NCBI GenBank assembly: GCA_902612345.1
Contig: CACMDE010000003.1
Span: 1-64,000, forward strand
DNA length: 64,000 nucleotides
Direction: 5' to 3'
Source: an uncultured Pelagibacteraceae bacterium
GTDB taxonomy: Bacteria; Pseudomonadota; Alphaproteobacteria; Pelagibacterales; Pelagibacteraceae
Shown: one piece after another, positions 51,502 to 59,351 of the stretch
How the letters are laid out: each line of letters opens with the position of its first letter
Position numbering within the stretch: the first letter of the stretch is position 1
Notes under the pieces: generated by a model
Told to the model about the DNA's origin: nothing
Database searches by the model: none
The model's input: only the letters and a program-made list of their open reading frames with translations
Program-made: the position numbers and the translations under genes

Positions 51502-51714
51502 ATGGGAATACATTATGATTATAAAAGCACTAGAGGTGCAAAAGCTATGGAAAAGCAAGCTAAGAGAGAGAAAAAACTTGCTGAGAAAAGAGCTAAGAAA
51601 CTAGCCAAGGCTCAAGAAAAAGGTTTAGTAGAAAAAGTAAAAAAAGAAGATCAAACAATTCCTTTGGATACAGTTATCACACTAGACCATTTAACAAATC
51701 CAGATAAAAAATAG
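51502..51714 (+). CDS. 70-residue charged protein, function unknown
   Basis: After MGIHYDYKSTRGAKAM comes a helical Lys/Glu/Ala-rich segment (about 15-48), then an uncharged end (PLDTVITLDHLTNPD). It has one of the best promoters and ribosome-binding sites in the window, so high expression is likely. The helix could bind RNA or ribosomes; no family is recognised. A 38-residue basic peptide gene follows 7 bp later. Confidence 0.75.
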   Translation: MGIHYDYKSTRGAKAMEKQAKREKKLAEKRAKKLAKAQEKGLVEKVKKEDQTIPLDTVITLDHLTNPDKK

Positions 51715-51721
51715 TATTTCG

Positions 51722-51838
51722 ATGAATAAAAAAAGAAAACCCTCTAAGGTTGATCTTGAAAACGCATTGAGAAAGAACTTAAAAAAAAGAAAAATCCTCC
51801 AAAAAAAAATTACTAAAAAAAATGATATTAAGCGATAA
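51722..51838 (+). CDS. 38-residue basic peptide overlapping dcd
   Basis: The ATG at 51722 opens 38 codons ending at TAA 51836-51838: a start MNKKRKPSKVDLENALRKNL followed by a Lys-rich tail. The helix VDLENALRKNLKKR is amphipathic. It runs 17 bp into dcd in another frame. The position 7 bp behind the previous stop and the ordered start favour a real gene, but it is short and in A-rich DNA. Confidence 0.5.
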   Translation: MNKKRKPSKVDLENALRKNLKKRKILQKKITKKNDIKR

Positions 51839-52373
51839 GCAAATAACTAAACTAGTTAATAATGAACAAATGATAATTCCCTTTGAGAGCAAAAGTATAT
51901 CTAAAGGAATAAGTCATGGGTTAAATTCATTTGGTTATGATTTGAGATGTGGATCAGAATTTAAAATATTTACAAATATCAAAGGAGCAACTGCAGATCC
52001 AAAAAATTTTAGTGAGGATAATTTTATTACTGTAAAAGGTGAAGAATCTATTTTAATTCCGCCTAATTCTTTTGCATTAGCAAGCAGTTTGGAGTACTTT
52101 AAAATGCCACGTAATGTAACTGGTCTTGTAACTGCCAAATCTACCTATGCAAGATGTGGATTAGGCACGCCGCCAACAGTTTTAGAGGCTGGATGGCATG
52201 GAAATTTAGTTTTAGAGTTTTCAAATCATACAAGTAATTCAATAAGATTATATGCTAATAGTGGAGCTGCACAAATTCTGTTTTTTCAAGGTGAGCAACC
52301 CGAGGTTTCTTACGCAGATAGAAAAGGAAAATATCAAGGACAAACAGGTATCACTTTAGCAAAATCAAAATAA
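51822..52373 (+). CDS. dcd: dCTP deaminase
   Basis: 183 residues. Trimeric dUTPase-like fold with ISHGLNSFGYDLRCG, TAKSTYARCGLGTPPTVLEAG and GQTGITLAKSK. It makes dUTP from dCTP for thymidylate synthesis. It lies 3 bp before murA. Confidence 0.95.
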   Translation: MILSDKQITKLVNNEQMIIPFESKSISKGISHGLNSFGYDLRCGSEFKIFTNIKGATADPKNFSEDNFITVKGEESILIPPNSFALASSLEYFKMPRNVTGLVTAKSTYARCGLGTPPTVLEAGWHGNLVLEFSNHTSNSIRLYANSGAAQILFFQGEQPEVSYADRKGKYQGQTGITLAKSK

Positions 52374-52376
52374 ATA

Positions 52377-53645
52377 ATGAGGAGATTTATAATAAAAGGC
52401 CCCAACAAAGATATAAGAGGGGAAGTTAATATTAGCGGTGCAAAAAACTGTTGCCTTCCTTTAATGGCAGCATCAATATTGTTTAAAAATAAAGTAATTT
52501 TAAAAAATGTTCCATTCGTAAAAGATGTTCATACTATGAAGGATCTTTTAGTTTCTTTAGGAGCAAAAGTAGATCTCTCAGAGTCAAAAAAAATGATCAC
52601 TATAACTAATAAAAAAAATCATAAATTAGTTGTTCCATATAACTTAGTTTCAACTATGAGAGCTGGTGTTTTAACAATGGGGTCTTTGTTAGCAAGATAT
52701 CCTCAAAAAAAAATTAAAGTTGCTTTAGGTGGTGGTTGCGCATTAGGTATCAGAGATACAAATTGGCATTTAGCAGGTTTTAAAAGCTTAGGTGCAAAAA
52801 ATAATTTAGACAAGGGATACGTTAATATTTCGACTACAAAAGGTTTAATTGGTAGTAAATATAAATTTCCAAAGGTAACAGTAACAGGTACTTCAAATTT
52901 AATTATGGCCTCTATTTTTGTAAAAGGAAGTCATTACATTAAAAATATATCAATTGAACCTGAAGTAATAGAGTTAATAAAATTTTTAAATCAATCTGGA
53001 GCGGATATAAAATTTTTAGGTAAAAGATCAATTAAAATCACTGGAGTAAAAGAATTAATTAATGGTAATCATAATATTATAGGTGATAGAATTGAGGCCT
53101 TTAGTTATTTATGTGTTGGGGCAATAACAAGGGGAAAAATAAAAACTAATTATATAAATCCTAAATATTTAAAATCAGAATTAGAGATATTAAAAAAGGT
53201 TGGTTTTGGGATTGAAACAAAAAATAACTCAATAGAAATAAATTCAAAAAAAAAACTTAAACCTGTAAATATAAAGACTGGCCCATATCCAAATTTTGCA
53301 ACGGATAATATGCCAATAATATTAGCTCTGCTAACAACCATAAAAGGAAAAAGTAAAATTGAAGAAACAATTTTTTCTAATCGGTTTATGGCTGCGCCCG
53401 AATTAAATAGAATGGGTGCGAAAATAAATATAAAAAAAAATAAAGCGGTAATAATAGGTCAAAAAAAATTAAAATCAGCTGACTGTATTTCATCAGATTT
53501 AAGATCTACATTCTCAATTATTCTTGGAGCTATTGCCGCAAACGGTTCATCGACAATTTCAAGAATTTACCATGGTTTAAGAGGTTACTACAATCTTGAA
53601 ATAAAGCTTAAACAAATTGGAATTAAAATAAAATCAAAAAAATAA
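52377..53645 (+). CDS. murA: UDP-N-acetylglucosamine 1-carboxyvinyltransferase
   Basis: 422 residues, EPSP-synthase fold. NISGAKNCCLPLM at the N-terminus and GGGCALGIR with the catalytic Cys121, the fosfomycin target, are retained. SDLRSTFSIILGAIAANG comes near the C-terminus. It is the first committed step of peptidoglycan synthesis. Confidence 0.97.
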   Translation: MRRFIIKGPNKDIRGEVNISGAKNCCLPLMAASILFKNKVILKNVPFVKDVHTMKDLLVSLGAKVDLSESKKMITITNKKNHKLVVPYNLVSTMRAGVLTMGSLLARYPQKKIKVALGGGCALGIRDTNWHLAGFKSLGAKNNLDKGYVNISTTKGLIGSKYKFPKVTVTGTSNLIMASIFVKGSHYIKNISIEPEVIELIKFLNQSGADIKFLGKRSIKITGVKELINGNHNIIGDRIEAFSYLCVGAITRGKIKTNYINPKYLKSELEILKKVGFGIETKNNSIEINSKKKLKPVNIKTGPYPNFATDNMPIILALLTTIKGKSKIEETIFSNRFMAAPELNRMGAKINIKKNKAVIIGQKKLKSADCISSDLRSTFSIILGAIAANGSSTISRIYHGLRGYYNLEIKLKQIGIKIKSKK

Positions 53646-53646
53646 A

Positions 53647-54036
53647 ATGGCAGATAAATTTTTAAAAAAGATAATTGCTCAAAATCAAGATGATCTCAGA
53701 GTTATCTCAGCTTTATGTTCAGAGTCGACTATTAAACAATCAGAAATAAAGTTTTTGAAAGAAAATAAAATTTTTTTAATATCTCTTGAAAGGGAAAATA
53801 AAGAAAATAAAAACAGTAAAGAAAAAATTAATAGTATTTTAAAATTTGAATTTATTGAGGAATCTAAGTCAAAAAATATAGATCAAAATGATAAAGAAAA
53901 TTTTTTAGAATTATTAGCAATAGAGTCCTATAAAAAAGAAAGTAACTATGAAATAATTCTGTTATTTTCAAATAATGCAATTATAAATCTTTTTTGTGAA
54001 ATAATAGACTGTACATTAGAAGATATTAAAAAGTAG
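53647..54036 (+). CDS. DUF2948-family protein
   Basis: 129 residues. The start LKKIIAQNQDDLRVISALCSE and the placement between murA and hisD match the alphaproteobacterial DUF2948 family. No catalytic motif is evident and function is unknown. Confidence 0.8.
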   Translation: MADKFLKKIIAQNQDDLRVISALCSESTIKQSEIKFLKENKIFLISLERENKENKNSKEKINSILKFEFIEESKSKNIDQNDKENFLELLAIESYKKESNYEIILLFSNNAIINLFCEIIDCTLEDIKK

Positions 54037-54039
54037 CAA

Positions 54040-55302
54040 ATGATTAAAGTTTTAAACTGTAAAAAAGATAATTATAAAAAAAAATTAATAAATTTTCTTG
54101 ATAATAGAAGATCTAGAAATACTGTAGATACTTCAATTGTCAATAAAATTTTAAAAGATATAAAAAAAAATAAGCTTAAAGCTGTTATTAAATATGAAAA
54201 GCGTTTTTCAAATAATAATAAAATTTTTGCATCAAAAGATGAAATTAAAAAATCAATAAGTAAATTAGATCCTAAAATCAAAAAAGCAATAGATTTTGCA
54301 TATTCAAGAATTTTTAAATTTCACTCATTGCAAAAACCAAAAGATATAAAATTCATTGATCAATATAAAAATAGAATTGATTATAAAAATATGCCTCTAC
54401 AATCAGTTGGAATTTATGTTCCAGCAAATTTACCAAGTACACTTTTAATGTGTGCTATTCCAGCACAAATTTCAAAAGTTAAAAAAATTATTGTTTCAAA
54501 TCCTAGAATAAATGGAAAACTTAATTCGGCAGTAATGTATGCAGCCAAAAAGTGTGGTGTTTCAGAAATAATAACTTGTGGTGGAGCTCAAGCGATTGGT
54601 AACTTAGTATATATTCACAAAGTTAATAAAATCGTTGGACCAGGTTCAGATGTAACATCCGAAGCAAAACGATCAGTATTTGGAACTGTAGGAATCGATG
54701 GAATTGCAGGTCCAAGTGAAATTTTGGTACTAGCTGATAAAAAAACAAATATTAATGATATTGGAACATCTCTTGTTGGACAATCTGAACATGGACCTGA
54801 AAGCCAGTGCATACTCGTAACTAAACACAATGAAATTATAAATAAAGTCCAAAAAAATATAGTTAATAATTTAAAAAACTTACCAAGAAAAAAAATTGCT
54901 AATAAAAGTTTACAAAAACATGGTTTAATAATTTTATGTAAAAATGATAAACAAATTATTGATGTTATTAATGAAGTAGCTCCTGAACATCTAGAATTGA
55001 ATATTTCTAATTATAAAAAATATATAAAACATATTATTAATGCAGGATCTATATGTATAGGAAAATATACTCCTATGGCAGTCACAGATTATAATTCTGG
55101 AAGTCAACATACATTGCCTACGTTAGGAAGTTCAAAATTTGCATCCGGATTAAATGTGAATGATTTTTATAAAAAAATAAGCTATGTAAATCTTTCAAAA
55201 AAAGGTGTTGCAAAAATTGGGAAATTTGCGATACATCTCAGTGATTTTGAAGGCTTAAAAGCTCATTCAAAATCTATTAAATCAAGAATTAGGAGTAACT
55301 AA
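54040..55302 (+). CDS. hisD: Histidinol dehydrogenase
   Basis: 420 residues. [55 protein letters not shown] and the Zn/active-site APEHLELN are present. It performs the final two oxidations of histidine synthesis. hisG, hisZ and hisS lie 3-5 kb downstream on the same strand. Confidence 0.97.
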   Translation: MIKVLNCKKDNYKKKLINFLDNRRSRNTVDTSIVNKILKDIKKNKLKAVIKYEKRFSNNNKIFASKDEIKKSISKLDPKIKKAIDFAYSRIFKFHSLQKPKDIKFIDQYKNRIDYKNMPLQSVGIYVPANLPSTLLMCAIPAQISKVKKIIVSNPRINGKLNSAVMYAAKKCGVSEIITCGGAQAIGNLVYIHKVNKIVGPGSDVTSEAKRSVFGTVGIDGIAGPSEILVLADKKTNINDIGTSLVGQSEHGPESQCILVTKHNEIINKVQKNIVNNLKNLPRKKIANKSLQKHGLIILCKNDKQIIDVINEVAPEHLELNISNYKKYIKHIINAGSICIGKYTPMAVTDYNSGSQHTLPTLGSSKFASGLNVNDFYKKISYVNLSKKGVAKIGKFAIHLSDFEGLKAHSKSIKSRIRSN

Positions 55303-55304
55303 AT

Positions 55305-55520
55305 TTGGTAAAACAAGATACTTTAACTTTCGATGGTGTAGTAAAAGATTTACTTCCAAATGCAATGTTTAGAGTAGAGCTTTCCAATGGACATATGATT
55401 ACGGCACATACTGCCGGTAAATTGAGAAAAAATCGTATAAGAGTCTTGCAGGGAGACAAAGTGACCGTTGAGATGACTCCTTATGATTTAACTAAAGGCC
55501 GAATAATATTTAGGTCTTAA
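55305..55520 (+). CDS. infA: Translation initiation factor IF-1 (TTG start)
   Basis: 71 residues, OB fold. [34 protein letters not shown] and [15 protein letters not shown] are all canonical. The only start that gives the family length is TTG at 55305, 2 bp after the hisD stop. It is followed 5 bp later by tRNA-Phe, so the two are co-transcribed. Confidence 0.97.
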   Translation: MVKQDTLTFDGVVKDLLPNAMFRVELSNGHMITAHTAGKLRKNRIRVLQGDKVTVEMTPYDLTKGRIIFRS

Positions 55521-55525
55521 AAAGA

Positions 55526-55601
55526 GGAACCCTGGTGTAGCTGGTGCGCACGAACGCCTGAAAAGCGTTAGGACCTGGTTCGTTTCCAGGGGGTTCCACC
55601 A
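55526..55601 (+). tRNA. tRNA-Phe (anticodon GAA), structurally divergent
   Basis: Acceptor GGAACCC/GGGTTCC, D stem GTGT/GCAC, anticodon stem AACGC/GCGTT around CTGAAAA (GAA), T stem CCTGG/CCAGG, discriminator A, CCA encoded (55599-55601). All four stems pair. The T loop reads TTCGTTT, so the near-universal A58 is T, and the residue at position 21 is C rather than A. The identity by anticodon is Phe; the loop changes are unusual for a sole housekeeping tRNA. Confidence 0.85.
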
Positions 55602-55647
55602 CCCAAAATACCTCTTGATAAAATTTTAAAAATCTATTAACAAACGC

Positions 55648-55666
55648 AAAGCTAATTTTTAGCTTT
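55648..55666 (+). other. Hairpin in the csp leader
   Basis: A perfect 8-bp stem (AAAGCTAA/TTAGCTTT) with a 3-nt loop lies 27 bp before the csp ATG. No T-run follows. It could be a cold-responsive 5'-UTR element or a barrier after tRNA-Phe. Confidence 0.4.
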
Positions 55667-55693
55667 AATAATAACAAAGAAGAAAGAGTAAAA

Positions 55694-55903
55694 ATGAGTC
55701 TAAAAGGTAAAATCAAGTGGTATAACTCGAAAAAGGGTTATGGCTTTATTGAGCGTGAAGATAAAGAAAAAGATGTATTCGTACATGCGAGCGCAGTCAG
55801 AGATGCAGGTTTAAAATTCTTGAACGAGGGTGACGAACTTACTTTCGATGTAGAGGATGCTGAAAAAGGACCTGCGGCTGTTAACTTACAAAAAACGTCG
55901 TAA
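55694..55903 (+). CDS. Cold-shock (CspA-family) protein
   Basis: 69 residues, a single cold-shock domain. RNP1 KKGYGFIE (13-20) and RNP2 DVFVHAS (27-33) are intact. It binds single-stranded RNA/DNA and melts RNA structure. GAAGAAAGAG just before the ATG gives a purine-rich ribosome-binding site. GC content looks higher than its neighbours, as expected for a highly expressed gene. Structured elements flank it on both sides. Confidence 0.96.
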   Translation: MSLKGKIKWYNSKKGYGFIEREDKEKDVFVHASAVRDAGLKFLNEGDELTFDVEDAEKGPAAVNLQKTS

Positions 55904-55920
55904 ATCTTAATCATCAACAT

Positions 55921-55971
55921 AATTGTATAGGGATATATTTGCAAATTTGCTTAAGATGTTCCTATACAATT
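55921..55971 (+). other. Long hairpin in the csp 3' region
   Basis: AATTGTATAGG (55921-55931) pairs perfectly with CCTATACAATT (55961-55971). One wobble and one more pair extend the stem to 13 bp. The 25-nt loop contains a 10-bp palindrome GCAAATTTGC (55941-55950). It starts 17 bp after the csp stop. No T-run follows, so it looks like an mRNA-stabilising 3' stem rather than a standard terminator. Confidence 0.55.
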
Positions 55972-56010
55972 CTTCCTTGAATTTTAAAATTTTAATGCTA
56001 TTTAATCCTC

Positions 56011-56091
56011 AATGATTAAAAAGATTAATATTTTCAAATCAACTCACAGACATCATTTTCATGCTGGCTGCAAGCTAGCTATTTAATCATT
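56011..56091 (+). ncRNA. Possible structured RNA between csp and tRNA-His
   Basis: Within the 235-bp gap after csp (55904-56138), AATGATTAAA (56011-56020) pairs perfectly with TTTAATCATT (56082-56091). Inside is a GC-containing hairpin (GCTGGC, 56063-56068, loop TGCAA, GCTAGC, 56074-56079). Together they give an 81-nt two-stem design. The outer stem is AT-only and could arise by chance. No known RNA family is recognised. Confidence 0.25.
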
Positions 56092-56119
56092 TTAAAAATT
56101 TAAATTTAACAATTATTAG

Positions 56120-56125
56120 TATAAA
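56120..56125 (+). promoter_or_regulatory. Candidate -10 box (TATAAA) for tRNA-His-hisS
   Basis: TATAAA lies 13 bp before the tRNA-His 5' end; a TTTAAA at 56099-56104 with a 15-bp spacer is a weak -35. It would drive tRNA-His, hisS, hisZ and hisG. Confidence 0.45.
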
Positions 56126-56138
56126 ACAGTGAAAGGAA

Positions 56139-56213
56139 GCTGCCGTCGTATAATAGTTATTACTCCCGCCTGTGGAGCGGGCTATCTTGGTGCGATTCCA
56201 AGCGGCAGTACCA
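56139..56213 (+). tRNA. tRNA-His (anticodon GTG), A73 type lacking G-1
   Basis: Acceptor GCTGCCG/CGGCAGT (a G-T first pair), anticodon stem CCCGC/GCGGG around CTGTGGA (GTG), T stem CTTGG/CCAAG with loop TGCGATT, discriminator A (56210), CCA 56211-56213. The base before the acceptor is A, not G, and base 73 is A, not C. This is the derived tRNA-His of one alphaproteobacterial group. G19 and T55 are replaced (T19, G55), which would change the D-loop/T-loop contact. Confidence 0.93.
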
Positions 56214-56216
56214 AAA

Positions 56217-57605
56217 ATGAAAAAAGAAAACAATTTAATACCCAGTCTTCCAAAAGGATTTAAAGACAGATGGGGTAAAGAATTAGCTTTAAAGAAAAAA
56301 TTATTAAAAATCATTGAGGCTAACTTTACAAAATATGGATTTTTACCATTGGAAACTTCTCCAATGGAAATTAGTGAAAATATAGGATCATTTCTTGCAG
56401 ATGATGATGCGAATCCTATGTCTGATGTATTTACATTTAAGGATGACAAAGAATCTTTAACTCTTAGATATGACATGAGCGCACCTCTAGCAAGATTTGT
56501 CGCACAAAATTATAGAGATTTAACTTTTCCTTATAAAAGATATACATTTGGTGATGTTTTCAGAAGAGAAAAACCAGATAGTGCAAGATATAGATCTTTT
56601 GCACAGTTTGATGCGGATATTATCGGCAATGTAAATGAAGCACAGGCAGATGCCGAAGTTTGTAATATTATTGGTGATACCTTTTTAAGTTGTGGTCTTA
56701 AATCAGATCAATTTACAATAAATGTTTCTAACAGAAAGATTGTTCAAGGCCTTATTTCTGAACTTAAAATAACAAGTGAGCAAGAGCTAAAAGTAATAAG
56801 AGCTATTGACAAGCTAGAAAGAATTGGAATGGATGGTGTTAAGGACCTTCTTCAAAAAGAAAGAAAAGATGAGAGTGGAGCTATAACTAAAGGTGCAAAT
56901 CTATCAAATGATCAAGCATCTCAAATAATTGAATTCTTGAAAATAAAAGACATAAAATCTTTAAAATCAAATATTAAAAATAACATCACTCAAGAAGGGA
57001 TTAAGGAAATAGAGGATTTATTTAATATATTATCCAAAGGAAAATTCTCAAATCTGGTCAAAACTAATTTTAATATTGTCAGAGGGCTAGCTTACTATTC
57101 AGGTTTTTGTGTAGAAACAAATTTAAACTTCAAAGGCAAAAATGTAAAAGGTAAAGAAATAGACATAGGCTCTTGCGCATCTGGAGGGAGATACAATTCT
57201 CTTATTAAAAGGTTTAAAGGTGTAGACTTCAAAGGAACAGGAATGTCAATTGGTGTTGATAGATTAGTTTTTGCTCTTAGTCAATTAGATCAGTTTAAAG
57301 AAGACGACAATAATAACATATTAGTCTGCGTGTTGGATCCAAAATATTTAGATCAATATTATAAAATAATAAATAAATTAAGGGACAATAATATAAATTC
57401 TGAAATATATCTAGACTCAACCAAAAATTTAAAAAAGCAATTAATTTATGCAGATAAAAAAGGCTGCTCTCTTGCAATTATTTGTGGGCAAGAAGAAATT
57501 GAGCAAGGCAAAATAACAATTAAGAAATTAAAGTCAAAAAAAGAAAATGACCAAATATCAATCTCTTCAAATAATTTAATAAATGAAATCAAAAAACTTA
57601 TTTAA
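56217..57605 (+). CDS. hisS: Histidyl-tRNA synthetase (derived alphaproteobacterial type)
   Basis: 462 residues from the ATG at 56217, 3 nt after the tRNA-His CCA; upstream in-frame codons lie inside the tRNA. The class II core has motif 2 FRREKPDSARYRSFAQFDAD, not the common RPQxGRxRxF form that reads G-1:C73. YYSGFCVETN and GGRYNSL follow. The C-terminal anticodon domain begins near NILVCVLDP. It overlaps hisZ by 23 bp. It is the cognate enzyme for the tRNA directly upstream. Confidence 0.96.
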   Translation: MKKENNLIPSLPKGFKDRWGKELALKKKLLKIIEANFTKYGFLPLETSPMEISENIGSFLADDDANPMSDVFTFKDDKESLTLRYDMSAPLARFVAQNYRDLTFPYKRYTFGDVFRREKPDSARYRSFAQFDADIIGNVNEAQADAEVCNIIGDTFLSCGLKSDQFTINVSNRKIVQGLISELKITSEQELKVIRAIDKLERIGMDGVKDLLQKERKDESGAITKGANLSNDQASQIIEFLKIKDIKSLKSNIKNNITQEGIKEIEDLFNILSKGKFSNLVKTNFNIVRGLAYYSGFCVETNLNFKGKNVKGKEIDIGSCASGGRYNSLIKRFKGVDFKGTGMSIGVDRLVFALSQLDQFKEDDNNNILVCVLDPKYLDQYYKIINKLRDNNINSEIYLDSTKNLKKQLIYADKKGCSLAIICGQEEIEQGKITIKKLKSKKENDQISISSNNLINEIKKLI

Positions 57606-58620
57606 AATTCTTAAAATAAAAGGTTTTAAGAATATTGAGTTAGACAATATTATAGAGTCTAAATATGTTCTTAAAAGATCTGGAGGAAGTTACAGACAAT
57701 TTCTTTTTTCTTTTTATGATCAGAATCTTAGAGAGTGGTCGTTAGTACCTGATTTATCTGTTAGTAGTGTTGTAAAGTTTATTGAGAATAACATAAAAAC
57801 AAAGACTAAATGGTTCTACAATGGTGAGGCCTACCGTAAACAAAATAAAAATAATAATTCTCCCATAATTAATCAAACTGGGTTCGAAATTTTTGCTTCT
57901 AATAACAAGATAAAAGATGACAAAGAAATTATACAAACTTCTATTGAGATATTTAAAAAGTCAAATTTTAAAAAAGGTGAATTAAATATTAGTAATATTG
58001 AAATATTTAATGCATTAGTAGATAGACTTAAACTGGCTAGGCGCTGGAAGGATAGGATAAAAAGACATTTTTGTAGAGAAGTATATTTTAATCAATTATT
58101 AAAAAAACTTTCGAGTAATACAGATATAGATCCTATTGCAGTTGAGAAAGATAAAAAAATTGCTGAAAAATTAAGAAACCAAAATATAAATACCTTTTAT
58201 TCTGGTAGAACACTTAAAGACATTTTAGAACGTTTTGATTTAAAAAATTATAAAGAACCAAGGTCAGGAACAGATAAAAAAAATGTTAAAGTGATAAAAG
58301 ATTATCTTAAAATTTCTTGTCCAATAGAAAAAGCTCCAGATACATTAAATAAGTTTTTTAAAAAAAATAAATTAAATTTATTTATTAGTGAAGACTATTT
58401 TCCTATAAGTACAAATAAAAATATAAAAATAAATTTTTCATCAAATATAAATCGTTCTCTCGAATATTATTCAGGAATGGTTTTCAACATTTCAGTTAAT
58501 AAAAGTGGTAAAAAAAGTGTGCTTGTAACTGGTGGCCGTTATGATGGATTGCTAAAAAATCTTGGAAGTAAAAAAGATACATCAGCTGTTGGTGCAGCGA
58601 TAGATATGAGTTTATTATGA
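57583..58620 (+). CDS. hisZ: ATP phosphoribosyltransferase regulatory subunit
   Basis: 345 residues. A HisRS-like core with degenerate class II motifs (WFYNGEAYRKQNKNN; RSLEYYSGMVFNISV; GGRYDGLLKNLG) and no C-terminal anticodon domain. It combines with short-form HisG, next door, to give feedback-regulated first-step activity in histidine synthesis. Gene overlap with hisS suggests they share a transcript. Confidence 0.94.
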   Translation: MKSKNLFKILKIKGFKNIELDNIIESKYVLKRSGGSYRQFLFSFYDQNLREWSLVPDLSVSSVVKFIENNIKTKTKWFYNGEAYRKQNKNNNSPIINQTGFEIFASNNKIKDDKEIIQTSIEIFKKSNFKKGELNISNIEIFNALVDRLKLARRWKDRIKRHFCREVYFNQLLKKLSSNTDIDPIAVEKDKKIAEKLRNQNINTFYSGRTLKDILERFDLKNYKEPRSGTDKKNVKVIKDYLKISCPIEKAPDTLNKFFKKNKLNLFISEDYFPISTNKNIKINFSSNINRSLEYYSGMVFNISVNKSGKKSVLVTGGRYDGLLKNLGSKKDTSAVGAAIDMSLL

Positions 58621-59297
58621 AAAATGAAATAATTAACATTGCTACTTTATCTAAAGGCCGACTAAAGGATCAAGCTGAAAAGGTTTTTAAAAAAAATGGT
58701 CTAAAAATTATTTCAAGATCAGAAAGATCATTAATTGGATCCATCAAAGGATTTCCCAATGTGCGTGTAATGTATATGAATGCAACAGAAATTATTGAAG
58801 CTTTAGGAAAAGGTGTTTGTGCAATTGGGATTAGTGGAAAAGATCTATGGAGAGAAAGTGAGCCCAGTATTCAATCTAAAGTATCTTTAGTAAAAGAGTT
58901 TGAATGGGGAAAATCTGATCTTGTAGTTGCGGTACCAAATATGTGGATTGATTGTGTAAATTCTGCAGACCTAGAGGAAATATCTTTTGAGTTTTATAAA
59001 AAAAAAAAAAGACTAATGAGAGTTGCAACAAAATTTAAAAACCTCAGTAGAGATTGGTTTAATGAAAAAGGAATTACACAATATGAACTTATTTCTTCTC
59101 TTGGGGCAACAGAAAATTCACATATAATTGGAAAATCAGATCTTATTGTTGATTTGAGCTCAACAGGTGAAACATTACGTCAAAATAATTTGAAAATTAT
59201 TGAGGTTATTTTAAGATCATCTGCATGTCTTTTTACTTCTAAAAAATTAAAAAATAAAAAAGAAGTAAAAAAAATTGTTAAATTACTTTCTAAATAA
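58617..59297 (+). CDS. hisG: ATP phosphoribosyltransferase, short form
   Basis: 226 residues, lacking the C-terminal regulatory domain of long HisG, so it depends on HisZ. ATLSKGRLKDQAEKVFKKNG at the start and SDLIVDLSSTGETLRQNNLK near the end (phosphoribosyl site) are canonical. It overlaps hisZ by 4 bp. Confidence 0.96.
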   Translation: MKNEIINIATLSKGRLKDQAEKVFKKNGLKIISRSERSLIGSIKGFPNVRVMYMNATEIIEALGKGVCAIGISGKDLWRESEPSIQSKVSLVKEFEWGKSDLVVAVPNMWIDCVNSADLEEISFEFYKKKKRLMRVATKFKNLSRDWFNEKGITQYELISSLGATENSHIIGKSDLIVDLSSTGETLRQNNLKIIEVILRSSACLFTSKKLKNKKEVKKIVKLLSK

Positions 59298-59351
59298 ATT
59301 TATTTTTTACTTGTTTACTTTAAATAAAAGAGGAATATCAATATTAGCATC

